A stretch of DNA of 64,000 nucleotides from Buxus sempervirens (Eukaryota > Streptophyta > Magnoliopsida > Buxales > Buxaceae). Location of the stretch: NCBI GenBank assembly GCA_947561395.2, contig OX387194.1, positions 10,960,048 to 11,024,047 of the forward strand. Direction: 5' to 3'. This document shows, piece after piece, positions 24,586 to 36,549 of this stretch (positions are counted from its first letter, which is position 1; every line of letters begins with the position of its first letter). The notes under the pieces are model-generated. The model was not told the origin of the DNA. It did not search any database and saw only the letters and a program-made list of their open reading frames with translations. The position numbers were made by a program, and so were the translations under genes.

Positions 24586-25503
24586 TTAGAAAGAGTGAAA
24601 TGCCATCTTATCAGCAGTCATTTCCATGTTTATACAGGGTATATCAGGGGACCACATGGGAGGAACCAAATTTTCGGCTAGGACAGTAATCACCTTTTGT
24701 CCTCTGATATATTTGACTCTTTGGTGGAGGGTAGATGGTATAGCCCTAGCCGTATGAATCCACGGCCTTCCTAGGAGTAGGTTGAAGGCTGCAGGTATAT
24801 CCATCACTTCAAATGTGATGTTGAAAATATACGGTCCAATTGTGACCGGCAGTTCAACCTCCCCTAGGGAGTGTGTTTTAGAGCTGTCAAATGCTCTTAT
24901 GATTCTTCCGTTCTGCTTTACTTTGCTTTGCTCCAGACCGAGCTTAACAAAGGTTATTAATGGGCAGACATTGAGAGCCGACCCATTATCAATCAAGACC
25001 CGGACTATCATGCAGCCCTTACTGAGTACAGCTATGTGCAATGGGTCCACATGATGGTACCCTGCTGGGCTGATCTCGGTCTCTGAAAAAGTTATGACAT
25101 TATGAGATAATATTTGCCCAACCATTCGGCCTAGTTGGTCTGGTTCAATGTTTTTAGGCACATGGGCCCCCTGGAGTATCCTTAACAAGGAGTCCCTATG
25201 TTTTTCAGAATTTAACAATAATCCCAGAATTGAGATCTGGGCAGGGACTTTGTTCAACTGCTCGACTACATTGAAGTCACTCTTTTTTATTACCTTAATG
25301 AGATCAGCTGCTTCACTGTTAGTTACCTGAGGGGCATCATCCCCTATCTTGGCCTTTCCTTTGTTTTTTTCTTCTTCTTTCTCCTTCTCTGTTTCCTTTT
25401 GTTTTTCTTCCACCCCTACACATTTTCCTGACCTCGTCATGAGGTTCACCTCTTCCTTGCTTTCAGCTGCAGGGCATGTAGTGGTAAAAGCTTCACTGTA
25501 GTT
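24586..25503 (-). pseudogene. Tat aspartic protease region
   Basis: The frame is continuous with gag after the TGA at 25504-25506 (reading SAVP-stop-NYSEAF). It starts with MTRSGK and a lysine/glutamate-rich run. The retropepsin core is VLIDNGSALNVCP, where the catalytic triplet is Asp-Asn-Gly as usual in this lineage, followed by GPYIFNITFEVMDIPAAFNL and LLGRPWIHTARAIPSTLHQ. Retropepsin cleaves the polyprotein in the virus-like particle. The region ends at TAA 24586-24588, probably CAA originally. Confidence 0.88.
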
Positions 25504-27477
25504 TCATGGTACAGCCGATTCAGAGTAGGAAGGCTTGGGGACATTTATCACCAAGGGAGGAAGTTTAGACTTGGATGATGGAATTTGAGTGAGAGGGACA
25601 TCAACGACCAATGGTGGAAGTTGTTTTGGTTGAGGGGTCACAGAAGTGACTGATGCATTAAGAGGGTCACAATTTATGACCAATGGTGGTTTTGACTGAA
25701 CGGGTGAAGTAAAGGTGGATGGACTGCAATTGATGACCAATTGTGGTTTTGCAATGTTCATTTGGGCCATGAGGGACGAGACCCGGTCCAGAGATGAACT
25801 AATGTTCTTTGCAGCACTATCATTCCCCTTTGAAATTACATTTATTTCTTTTTCTTTATTTATTCTGTTAAAATAAACCTTGACCGTTGTCCCTATTGGA
25901 GCAATTAACTGGGATGGGTCAAAGGTTATTTTATCAGGAGAGACTACACCTATAACATTAGATGGGCCCGCCCCGTGATGCTGGGGCAGAGGGTTCTGTC
26001 CAATATCTGTTCTAGGAGGATTGGGAGCCCATGTATTGAAAGACAGGGTATTCTGGTCCAGTAAATCCTGAATGGCATGTTTCAAAGGCCAGTACTTGTC
26101 AGTAGGGTGCCCAGGTGCACCCATGTGGTAATCACAAGTGGTGGAGGGGTCAAAATTTCTCCCCTTAGGTGCATTCGGATTGGGTTCTCTTAAGGTGATA
26201 TACCCTGCTTGCAATAAGGTGGGCAGCAACTGAGAAGGAGTCATTGGAATAGGGGTGAAAACTCTATTTCTCCTGGCTGCAAAATAAGCATCCTTTTCCT
26301 CTTTAGTAAAAACCCTTTTTTGGTCTGAAGGTGCTGCTGGAACATTAACCCTCATAGGGGCCTGGGTAGGTGGAGATGGAGTAGGAAAATGAGCAAGTAT
26401 GTTGATTTGTATGGGCTTGTTAGGGCCTGATGGTGGCTGCACCATGTTTACCTCCCCTTCTTTCTTGTTTCCATTCTTCTTCATCCCGCTTCCTTTCTTC
26501 CCATTGGGGTCTTGCTGATTGACCATAGCAGAGTGGTCAATTATCTTACCTGACCTGATCCCGTCTTCAATTCGGTCGGCCATTTGTACTAAAGCCGCAA
26601 AATTAGTGGTGGTCTGACCCACCAGGTGGCTGTAGAATGGTTGACCCAATGTGCTGATAAAGGTAGAAATCATTTCCTGCTCTAGCATAGGTGGCCTGAC
26701 TTGAGAGGCTGTCTCCCTCCACCTCTTGGCGTACTGCCTTACAGTCTCATCCCTTCCTTTGCTCATTCTCATTACGTCGTACCTGTCTGGCACGATCTCT
26801 GAATTGAACCGGTATTGAGCTAGGAAGGCATCTGCTAGGTCCTTCCATCTTCTAATCTTCCCATGGTCTAGAGTAGCGAACCACCTCAATGCGGTTCCAG
26901 TCAGGCTCCTTTGGAAGAGTTGGATCAGAACACCTTCATCCTACCCAAACTGGCATAGGGCACCACAGTATAACTTCAGGTGGCTCATGGGGCAGCCTGT
27001 GCCGTCATACTTGTCTAGATCTGGGCACTTAAACTTAGCCGGCAGGTTAACATTGGGGTACAGGCATAAGTCTTCAAAGTTGGTGCCCCCGAAGTTGCTC
27101 ACCCCTTTTACTTCTCTAAGTTCATCTTGGATCATTTCCAATTTGTTCAAGAACTTTCTTTCAACCTCTTCCCTTATCCTTTCCTTTTCCTTAGCCTTGT
27201 TTGACTCAGCTGTCTCATCCCTGGTCAGTATAGGTTCAGGGGTGGGTTCATAGACGGGTTCAGGAGTTGGTTGTACTGGAGGTAGAATATTGATTTGGGG
27301 TGGAGGTACAGGGTTGGAAGTGGATGCTTGGTTTTGGGCCTGCATTTGTTGGGCCTGCACTTGTTGGGCCTGTACGGACAATATGTTCTCTAACATTCGG
27401 GCTAGTCCTGCTACTTGTTCTTGGAGTAGGACAACATCTGGATGAGGAGCATCAGCTTCATTTTCAATGGGATTCAT
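25504..27477 (-). pseudogene. Tat gag, one internal premature stop
   Basis: It starts MNPIENEADAPHPDVVLLQE, then a coiled coil with a glutamine-rich repeat (QAQQVQAQQMQAQ) and a proline-rich segment. The retrotransposon capsid domain spans FKCPDLDKYDGTG through TALRWFATLDHGKIRRWKDL and QYAKRWRETASQV. The C-terminal half is basic and proline-rich with a single CCHC-like remnant (CDYHMGAPGHPTDKYWPLKH). A TAG at 26941-26943 interrupts the capsid (CQFG-stop-DEGVLIQLFQRS); CAG to TAG explains it. The product assembles the particle that packages element RNA. The next frame (protease) follows without a change of phase. Confidence 0.9.
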
Positions 27478-27736
27478 GGCCCGAGCTCTTGATCTGGTTA
27501 CAGGAGCTATGATTGCAAGTGTATTAGTACCTGGATTGAAAATAAAGGAAAAATATTAGTGCCCAATTAATCTCATTCACATGCCTAGGAATGCCTATGT
27601 GCAAGCTGGGTGAACACGAGTTTGGATTTTTTCTTTATTTGCTTCTTTTTTTTGTTTTTTGCTTTTTGTTTTTTTTTTGAATTGAATTGTTGGAATATTC
27701 TAGGGCTTCTAACAGGTCCCACAAAAAAGAGAGAAA

Positions 27737-28410
27737 GATCTGAAATTCAAAGGCTTTCAGAGGCCCGGGGGGGTTTTTGAAAAAGGTCTGAAATTCAAAG
27801 GCTTTCAAAGGCCCAGGGATTTTTTTTTTTTTTTGAAAAGGTCTGAAATTCAAAGGCTTTCAGAGGCCCAGGGATATTTAGAGGAAAAGTCTGAAATTCA
27901 AAGGCTTTTAGAGGCCCGAGGGTTTTTGATAAAAGTCTGAAATTCAAAGGCTTTCATAGGCCCAAAAATCTGAAATTCAAAGGCTTTCAGAGGCCCAAAA
28001 GAAAAAGGTCTGAAATGCAAAGGCTTTCAGAGGCCCAAAAGATTTGAAATTCAAAGGCTTTCAGAGGCCCAAGAGAAAAAGGTCTGAAATTCAAAGGCTT
28101 TCAGAGGCCCAAAAGATCTGAAATTCAAAGGCTTTCAGAGGCCCAAGAGAAAAAGGTCTGAAATTCAAAGGCTTTCAGAGGCCCAAAAGATATGAAATTC
28201 AAAGGCTTTCAGAGGCCCAAGGAGTTTTTGAGAAAAAGTCTGAAATTCAAAGGCTTTCAGAGGCCCAAGGAGTTTTTGAGAAAAAGTCTGAAATTCAAAG
28301 GCTTTCAGAGGCCCAAGGATTTTTGAAAAATCTGAAATTCAAAGGCTTTCAGAGGCCCAGGAGTTTTGAAAAAGTCTGAAATTCAAAGGCTTTCAGAAGC
28401 CCAAGGAACC
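27737..28410. repeat. Tandem array of about 16 units in the 5' UTR
   Basis: Units of 33-54 bp each carry an almost invariant core ('ctgaaattcaaaggctttc' then 'agaggccc') followed by a variable linker (from 'aaaagat' to 'ggagtttttgagaaaaag'). The core is conserved and the linkers vary, which is unlike a simple head-to-tail satellite. Confidence 0.85.
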
Positions 28411-28544
28411 TTTCTCTCACATTTTTTTTATTCAATTATTTTTTTTGAAGCATTTTATTCAAACTTGTTTCCCTTTATTATTATTTAAGGGTTAAAGGAA
28501 GATTTTAGTAAGAAAAACTGATTAAAGTTGAATCCTCTGAGAAA

Positions 28545-28680
28545 ACCGTATATTCACCACGGTCCGGCCTTGCCCGTGTTCATATTACGAGCAAGCCGTG
28601 ACCGTATGATTAACACGGGCGAGCTCAGCCCGTATAACCAATACGGGCGAACCCAGCCCGTGTACTAAATGCGGTTTTAC
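28545..28680. repeat. Palindrome cluster in the Tat 5' leader
   Basis: Contains a perfect pair, arms GCCCGTAT and ATACGGGC with spacer aacca (28628-28648), and several looser CCCGT/ACGGG pairs. The arms are identical to those in the LTR at 49265. Confidence 0.65.
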
Positions 28681-29872
28681 GGAGCTCTTTTATGTTTTTT
28701 CAGTTTTTACATGGTTTGATCACTTTGATTGCTCATCCAAACATACGGTTCACCCATTGCAGAGCTTCTAAACTGTCCCAAAGTGGACTTTGACCTTTTT
28801 GCTAAAACACATGTTTAGGAAGGCACATGTACCCTCCAAATTGACACCATACTCAAGAATTTGGTACCCTTTTGTTGCCTCTTGTATGAACATAGGGTAG
28901 GATTGATTCTAAACAGAGTTAGAGACTCTTCCTATGGGCTGCACAAATTTTAAAAACATGCATATTTTGGGACCAATTTTATCCCGAACCAATGGGGACC
29001 ATAACACTCCTATGACATGATAATAATGCAAAACAATAGGATTACCTTGTTTACCTTCAATATGGCATCCGCATTATGCCCTGGTTTGTAAGCCATGCAC
29101 ACGGCCTTCCCACAATCATACAAACCCATGTCCCCACGTAATTGTATACTTTAGCCAAAAACATGTAACTCCACCTTCAAGCGTAGGGGTTTTGGGTTTT
29201 GGCTTAATGGCAACTTAGCACTCAAGCCTAGTGATGACCAGAATCCCAGATCCACATTATCATCACATCATTAGCTCAAAGTTCTAAGGTGAATGTTTTC
29301 ACTTTCGCTTTCCGAAGTATCGACCTCGTTGCGCTAAGCTACACACATTCGGGTTCAACTTCCTATAGGTTAAGGGTAGACTGTGTAAAAAAATAAATGT
29401 GCACAGTGCATTGTAAAAATTGGGTGCATTCACAACGTCCCAAACCCTTGCCACTTTTTTCGCAGCCATGCATAAACAAACCAAGGCATAATAGGAAAGC
29501 ATATTTAAATTAAACAAATACACAAAACAATCCTATATTACCTAAAACATGTTTATAAAAAAATCATCTAATCATGCAAACATATGATCATGTTATACAC
29601 CAAAAATCATCATGGAGATCATGCTGAAAATTAAAACATGCTATCATAAAAATATAGCAAGAAATAAGCATGGTTCAGCAAAACGAACCTCCCCTATGCA
29701 TGTTTGTAGAAACAATCCTATAAATCAAAATTAAGCATGTTTCTACCCCCATGAATTCTTAAGCAATAATTCAGATTTAAAACATACCCCACATGCTTAA
29801 GAACACAAAATAGCAAGCAAATCAAAAAATCAAAACATGAACTAAAACACCAAAAAGGCTCAAATCCTCAAG

Positions 29873-29890
29873 TCCCCAGCAGAGTCGCCA
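29873..29890 (-). other. Primer-binding site of the Tat element
   Basis: The minus-strand TGGCGACTCTGCTGGGGA lies two bases inside the 5' LTR. It complements the 3' end of plant tRNA-Arg (ACG) with one mismatch, as recalled from the tRNA sequence. tRNA-Arg priming is reported for Tat/Ogre elements. Confidence 0.8.
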
Positions 29891-29892
29891 TT

Positions 29893-31699
29893 TGTGAGAC
29901 ATGGGAAAAAATCAAATTTCCATTGACTTCCTCTATGATCACGCGGGATTAAATTAAACAAAGAGTCGCCACCATTCAATTTAGGTGTGAATGGACACCA
30001 AAATATTAAATAAGCACAAAAGGCAATTTTAAGGTAAAAATAACCCTCCTAAAAAAAACAACCAGAGATGGGTAAGGGGATTAAGTTATGAACAGGGGAA
30101 GGTGTTAGGCACCCCTATTCATCCACACAAGGTGGTTGCCAGGTATTGTTCATGTTTTTCAAAGAAAAAAGGCTTGCTATAAAATCATGAAAAATCACAA
30201 AAAAGACAAAAATATATGGTTTTTTCATATGAATAGTCTGATTGATCCAAAACTTTCAAAGATGATCATACCATTCCTAGGGTTTCATGATCAAAATAAA
30301 ATTGAGATAAAATCAAATAAAATCGATTTAAAGTGAAAAATCCAAAAATCTGGCTTCAAGCTAAATTCTAGAAATCTAGAAAAACATGATTTTTATAAAA
30401 TATTTCAAAATTGAACTTGAATAATCCAGGACATAGATATAGCCCAGATTTCACATTAAATCTGAAAATCAAAACCAAAAATACCCACGCTGATGAAAAA
30501 CATCAAAAGGGGAGAACTTAGACCGAAGGGTCTTCTCTCAATAATGAAAAACGATTTAAAAACCATATCATGAAACCCTAGAATTTATTTTCAGGCTTCT
30601 GGATTCAGATCTACCATATTGATTATGATAAATCCAAGATCTTAGCCTAATACCACAAAAATCACGAAAACAGTGCTGTAGGTGCAAAAGTGGTGAAAAT
30701 CCAAATGTTAGCAAAAAGTGGGGATCTCATGCTATAAACATCATAGATTCATGTATTCATTCAGATATATCAGAAAAACAATTAAAACATGATCAGGATA
30801 TTCAAAACAGCCACATCTCACAGATTAGAGCACATGGGGGTCTACCCTACGGATCCACCTGTTCTCTTTTCCCCTAGCTCTCTCTTTACGTTTTACGGCT
30901 AGAGAGACTCTTGAGGTACTTGGAGATAGGTTTGGTTACACAAACACAATCCAAGGCTTTATTCTAGAAAAAAGGGAAAAACAGATATAGGGTCCTATTC
31001 TAGGGATCCACCTGTTCTCTTTTCCCCTAGCTCTCTCTTCATGTTTTACGGCTAGAGAGACTCTTGAGGTACTTAGAGGCAAGTTTAGGAATACAATATA
31101 AAAAGGATGGCCTTATTCTACAGCAATAGAGATGATCCTATTACTTCTAGAATTGAAGACAGAAAATAAAAGAGAAAAGGGACTTACCTGGATTGAGCAA
31201 GCAGGGCAGCAGGGGTTCCTCTTCTTCTCTTGGAGCTCCTTGGACTTCAAATTTTCTTGGCCTTTAGTTTAAGAATTTCACCTCTATTTATAGGCAAGCA
31301 CAGGGGCATGGTTGGTCCAGGGTTTGGCAAGATAGAGTTTCAGTTTGAGTTAAATACAAGATCATGCCCATCCATAGCCAACCAAGGTGGCTTCAGCGAA
31401 TAAAAGATGTAATTCGCTCATTTAGAGATATATTGGACTAAAGATAAAGCTTGGAAATCGAGAGAAGGACAAAACTCGCACGTGTCTTTAGTGACCGTAA
31501 ATGCACTACGGTCCAACGGTGACCGTATTGTTAATACGGGCGCGCCTGTCCGTAGAGATATTTCGGGCGCGACCAGCCCGTGAATGAAATACGGGTAAAG
31601 CCTGCTTTGTCAATTTTTATGCATTTTTGACCTGTTTTAAGCTTTAATTACACGTTTTTATTACTTTCTCATTCTATAGTGCAATTTGGGGTGTCTACA
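29893..31699 (-). repeat. Tat element, 5' LTR
   Basis: Starts TGTGAGACATGG and ends GGTGTCTACA on the plus strand. TATA at 31284-31294 (minus strand). The palindrome cluster at 31493-31583 has GACCGTA/TACGGTC (7-base spacer), CCGTAT/ATACGG (5) and CCCGT/ACGGG (9). Confidence 0.92.
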
Positions 31700-32157
31700 C
31701 CCATACGTGGGTACTCCGCTTGCTGAGATGTCCCTAGCTAGGCTTCTCTCTGTAAGTCGTGTAGGTGGCAATGGATACTGGTCATTAATCTAATTTACAG
31801 ACATGCTAACCACGAGTCCTAACAATGACATGTTTGTAGTATTTGAATATATTTGTCGATTTGATTTCATGTGTTACCCAATTGAGATATTTGACTTGAA
31901 ATTACACTCTATATTGTATTGAGATGTTTTGGTTTACATTTGGTATTTTATATTGTGAATATTATCATGATGTTATAAAATTGCATAAACTGTTTCTATC
32001 TATGCATGTTTGCTGCTTACTGGGACGTTATGTCTCACGCGTGTTTTGTTTTACCGGATTTGTTTTCAGATCCACTTGGTAAGCCGCGTACCGGGGCAAA
32101 CATTGAGGGTGAGCTTTAGTTCAGGCCAGAGGATTTCGACCATCCACAGTAGGGTTC

Positions 32158-34461
32158 TGTAACGCCCCGGATCCGTGTTGTTCAATAAAGATATAACACG
32201 TCTCACGGAGGTTAGGTAAGGATCTTTAATCATTTATGATCACAGGATAATCATCTAACTAAAACATATCAGAGTGCACAATTATATTTTATCTAAGAAT
32301 TCAATATTTAAAACTTAACTAGGATTCAAATGGTACAATCCCAAATGACTTATTACACCTCAATCATTCAATTTATTCAAGATTCAATTCAAAATGACCT
32401 ACAAGACTAAGGAATGTAATAGTAGTCTTCCTCCCTATAAGTATCAGTCGGATCTACCCCAATAGTCGCCTCACCTCGAGTATCTGAAAACAAAACAAAA
32501 ACAACAGAGTGAGATACGAATATCTCAGCGAGTAGCATATGCATGCAAAAATAGTTAACCGCAGTTCAAATTATGCATCGATAAACATCCCGTACGAATA
32601 AGCAACTAATGCAATTTCCACATTTAAAACCAAAACCAATTGATCAGTTCTAATCACATTTCAATTCAATGCGGCAACACATCGATTGGTCAATGTCATG
32701 ACTATTGTTAAGTTGATAAATTAAACATGCTAAGTAGACACTCCACACCTCCATGTACACAGTTCCGGCCTACTCAGGGTTTCGGAAACTCTGAAATGAC
32801 GGCCTACTCAGGGTTTCGTCATCCAATGCCGGCCTACTCCCCAGGTTTCGGCATTGACAACCAGGCCTACTCAGGGTTTCTGGCTGCTCTACACTGGTCG
32901 TGGCAACACACAAGGCCATGCAATTTCAACAACCAACAATAACATTACATTACTAAGCTTAAGCATGGATCCAGGACAAGCTAAACCAAAACAATAAATC
33001 ATCGTATAATCTCAATTCCAACATCAAAATAAAACACTACATGTCACATCATGTATAACTCCACACAGTTCACCACATGTCCCTCTGGACCAGACGGTAC
33101 CTCAAGTACTTTCAGTATTTTCCCAAATTCATAACACATGCCAATTTTGAAATAAAACTCAGTTACTCACACCAATAAAATCCTTACAATACATTCAGAA
33201 TTTTCCAACAAGTAAAACCAGGATTTAATAAATTCTACCAAGTACAGTGTATAAAACAAAGAGGAACTAACTAGTAACTCCTAGTGTTTGGTACCCAATA
33301 CAACACTTACAAATAACCTAAAATTTGCCTTGGAAGCCTCTAAGAATTTCCACTTAATTTTCTCCTATTAATTGAATAGGTAATATTGGTTCTACAGTCC
33401 CAAACAAGTGATTGGTTAAGTAGTTGAACCCTCAAATCATCAAAAACCACTTGGTTTAGTCAAAAATACAATTCGGCAAGCTTATTAGACCATGCGCTGA
33501 CCTCCTGAGCTGAGCGCGAGGTCGGCGGATAGGTCGAGGGTCAAATTTGGGGTATGCGCCCACTCGAAATCAAGTGAGTGCGAGCTCGGCGCGAAGTGAG
33601 CGTGAGCTTCGCGCGAGAAGAGCGGATGATATTTAAGTGAGCGCGAGCTCGGCGCGAAGTGAGCGTGAGCTCGGCGGATAGGGAGAATATCTCTCGCGCT
33701 CACTACCCAAAGTGGGCGCAAGTGAGCGCCAAGTGAGCGGATAATCACTGTATTTTTTGACTCTCTGTTATTTTCAGATCTCCAACTCTGGCCGATCTTT
33801 TTCGGTCTGTAACTAGTTATTTAGTCTCCTAATCTTCCCAGAACACATTCAAACTTGTTTTGAAATTAATCTAAACATATTTTCTATTTATCATCATTCA
33901 GTTATAATAAACTCATGCTCAGATGAAGTTTTTCCAGAAACTCAGAAATCACTCATGCATCAGAATAAACTCACGAATAAACACAAAACCTCAGTTTTAA
34001 AACGATGCTACTCACCTCTTGCACGCTTATATCCCAGCACAAATATATTCCAAACCACGGCCGATCACCAACAGTCCATCTGCGTGCTTGCTTACGCCAC
34101 CCAGATGATACTCTGTTCGCAAGAGGAAAAACCCTATGGATCGTTGATCACCAACACCACAAATCCAGTAGCTGTTCCCTTCTCTTCCCAACGAAACCCT
34201 AGATCGCCAACTGAGAGCCGCAATCGCCAATCTCTTCGGTTACGAGCGAGAGTAAAACGAGTATTCCAAACAAAAACCTAACTTCCCTTAAATATATATA
34301 CCTTCCATAAGAAGAATTGCCGCTCGACAACCTTTGAACTTCATTGATACCGTGTATGCTCGCCCACCGAGAACCCTACATATACCCTCATCTACTTAAT
34401 TTAATATGCACACGTAATTAACTTTAAATAAAAAAAACTTAGCAAAAATCGGGGTTTTACA
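32158..34461 (-). mobile_element. Small solo LTR (second chromovirus-like family), inverted
   Basis: 2304 bp, beginning TGTAACGCCCCGGATCCG and ending ATCGGGGTTTTACA on the plus strand, with flanks GGTTC and GGTAC (four of five matching). It is an inverted relative of 37343-40123. It shares the 'ggcctactcagggtttc' repeats (32767-32880), the 'ttcagtatttt' and 'cctctggaccagacggtacc' stretches, and an array of 'gcgagctcggcgcgaagtga' words (33490-33740). No coding region. Confidence 0.82.
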
Positions 34462-34828
34462 GGTACTTTTTATGATGATGTATTTTGTCTTGGGGATTGT
34501 ATATGGGATATAAATATTATTTTTGGACCTATACTCTTGGGATAATCTTTTGTACATGTCTGTATATTTTGGGAGATCATTGTGAATGGTTAGTTGCTTT
34601 AGTTGTATTTTGTTCACATGTATATCATGTTTTGGAGATTGTAATACAGGAAATCTTTTGTTGGATGGAAAGTTTTTATTTCATGCTTCTTTAGTTATGC
34701 ACTCTGATAATTACATTGTAATTGCCCAGGAAATTGTGTTTATTAGGTTCTATTGGGCCCATAAGTAGGTCCCGGGTACGGGTTGGTGCTGTGATAGGGC
34801 AGACCCGGATCTGGGGCACTACAAAGGA

Positions 34829-36289
34829 GGTAAACGTTGAAGGTTGCACATGTTCGATTCATGCCCTTCGTTCATCCAAACACAAGGATGTAAACTTTGG
34901 AGGTTGCAAACGTTGAAGGTTTTTTGAAAATCCTCGCTCTCGCGCTCGTTGGAAGAAGATTTGGGGATTGGTCGGATGAATAGAGAAATATACGAACTGG
35001 TTTGGTGGTCGATTAGTCTTGGGTCAAGTGGTAACCGGTTCGTCTTGGTCGACCAGGTAAAAAACGAACGAAGGTCTTGTGAGATGCACGTGACCTTCTT
35101 ATCCACGCAGCGTGTAGAGATAGGCGTCGTAAAAATGCCGTAGAGAACTCGGCCGTAGAGGAAATCGGGTGATGAAGCAACTAGCCACAGAAGCCTTTTT
35201 TATAGACCTCTACCCGGATTAAAATGAGAATTATAAATAAGCTAGTGTAATGTACAGGTATTACAACTAGACTAAGTATCTCACTGTTAGTGGGAAGGAA
35301 ATCTTTTGCAATGCTATATGAGACATTCCCCATGTCACATCTCAACAAGTGTTTTTCACTTGTTGAGATGTCATTGTTAGTGGGAAAGTATCTCAACAAG
35401 TGGGAAAGTGTTTTTCACTCGTTGAGATGTCACTATTAGTGGGAAGTGTTTTTCACTTGTTGAGATCTCACTGTTTTTCATTATATGAGAAAGAAATCAC
35501 TGTTAATGGGAAAGTATCTCAACAAGTGTTTTTCACGAGAGCGTTTCACCTGGTGCCACTCATTGGTGCCAGTGTGAAACGCACGGATGGATGCACGCGT
35601 CAGGAGGGGGCCTCACACATCCAAACTCCATTCCAGCCGGTGGTTTCACGAAACCACCGGATTTTGGCTCTAGAGGATATGCTTTCATTTTTTACTTGTT
35701 GCAAAAGCTTTATGTGGGGTCCATTTAAAAAAAAATGTGACATTCTGCATGTCACATCTCACACCAATGATTTGAAATCGTCTAATGCCTTTATCTACAC
35801 TTTTATTTGGAGCATCCATATGAGTATGCCATCAATGTGTAAAAAAAACCAATAATGTGAACCTTGAATGGTTTAACCTAAATTTTTAAATACACTTAGC
35901 ACAAGTCTACAAAATGCTCCAAAATTTTTATCTAAAAGGTATTAGGAATATAATAAAATATATAAAGTTCATCTCTACTATAAGTTTGAGCTTTGAGTTT
36001 GGCCCACAAGTGAGAGGAGTGTTAGGAATATAATAAAATATATAAAGTTCGCTTCTACTATAAGCTTGAGCTTTTAACAAGATTGGTGTTCAATAGAGGA
36101 AGGATGGAGATCCTCAACAATCGTTGTACGTACAAAGCCCTTACAATTGGCTTTTTGAATTCAAAGTTTTACTTTTTGATAATTTATTTCTTGGATAGGC
36201 CAATCACAAGGCTGTTGTATGGATTCACATCCCCTACAGCAAATGCTATATACACCCCCTCACATTCAATGGGGGGCCCACCATACGTT
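34829..36289. other. Remnant 5' flank of the lost dirigent copy, with hairpin repeats
   Basis: The piece at 35170-35230, including 'gaagccttttttatagacct', matches the leader and TATA region of the dirigent gene (61955-62000). 35535-35720 ('gtttcacctggtgccactca') matches 62186-62330. No dirigent coding sequence is left. A palindromic repeat group lies between them. Confidence 0.65.
35337..35536. repeat. Group of hairpin-forming 'ctcaacaagtg/cacttgttgag' repeats
   Basis: The best copy (35337-35371) has 15-base perfect arms ending CTCAACAAGTG and CACTTGTTGAG around a TTTTT spacer. Partial copies follow with spacers of 'ttttt' and intervening 'gtcattgttagtgggaaagt' words, about four in 200 bp. 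It is absent from the paralogous flank. Confidence 0.75.
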
Positions 36290-36549
36290 TGAGGTGTAAA
36301 ATCCTGACTTAGTTTATATCTTAATTATTAAGATTAATTATCTAAAGTGTGATTATTAGATTAATTAAGTACTTGTGTTATGAAGATGAGGTAGATGTGG
36401 ACTATTCTTGAGGATTTAGGGAAATCAAATTGAACTTTATGAAGGTTATTAAGGTAAGCTTAGTTAGTATTATGTCTTAATTACAACTGGTTAAGGTATC
36501 TTTCAATTAGATCTAGTGAATTGGAAATCAAATTCTGAAAAATTAGAGT

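Larger units (their letters stand above)
27478..29872. other. Tat element 5' untranslated region
   Basis: Between gag and the primer-binding site. It holds the tandem array at 27737-28410, a palindrome cluster at 28545-28680 and about 1.2 kb of AT-rich sequence without a recognised reading frame. No upstream ORF of the kind known from Ogre is evident. Confidence 0.6.
15946..31699 (-). mobile_element. Tat-lineage Ty3/gypsy LTR retrotransposon, complete but inactivated
   Basis: A 15,754-bp element in minus orientation. LTRs of 1808 bp (15946-17753) and 1807 bp (29893-31699) start TG and end CA, with CCCAT on both sides (15941-15945, 31700-31704). The primer-binding site, polypurine tract, gag-protease-RT-RNase H-archaeal-type RNase H-integrase order, dual RNase H and antisense frame all point to the Tat lineage. 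Comparing the first ~400 bp of the LTRs by eye gives about five substitutions and two one-base length changes, so the insertion is fairly young. The coding region has five premature stops and about two frameshifts, so it is not autonomous now. It sits inside the solo LTR at 12326-34823. Confidence 0.93.
12326..34823 (+). mobile_element. Large solo LTR (Tekay/Del-like), split by two later insertions
   Basis: It begins TGTAAAACCCCGACCCGG and ends ggatctggggcactaca, the TG...CA termini with CCCCG/CGGGG inverted ends common in plant chromovirus LTRs. AAGGA flanks both ends (12321-12325 and 34824-34828). After removing the Tat element (15946-31699) and the smaller solo LTR (32158-34461), about 4.4 kb of LTR remains and no internal region. 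It holds a degenerate ggtacc array, a TATA box at 14104-14112 (atataaaag) and a ~54-bp repeat near 15525-15640. Its 3' part (31705-32157) shares a 'ttgttttcagat' motif with the smaller LTR family at 37343, so the two families look related. Confidence 0.82.

Noticed and set aside
27737-28410. CRISPR-like array (constant core, variable spacers)
   Set aside because: Plant nuclear context, inside a retrotransposon leader, linkers are low-complexity and partly shared, and there are no cas genes.
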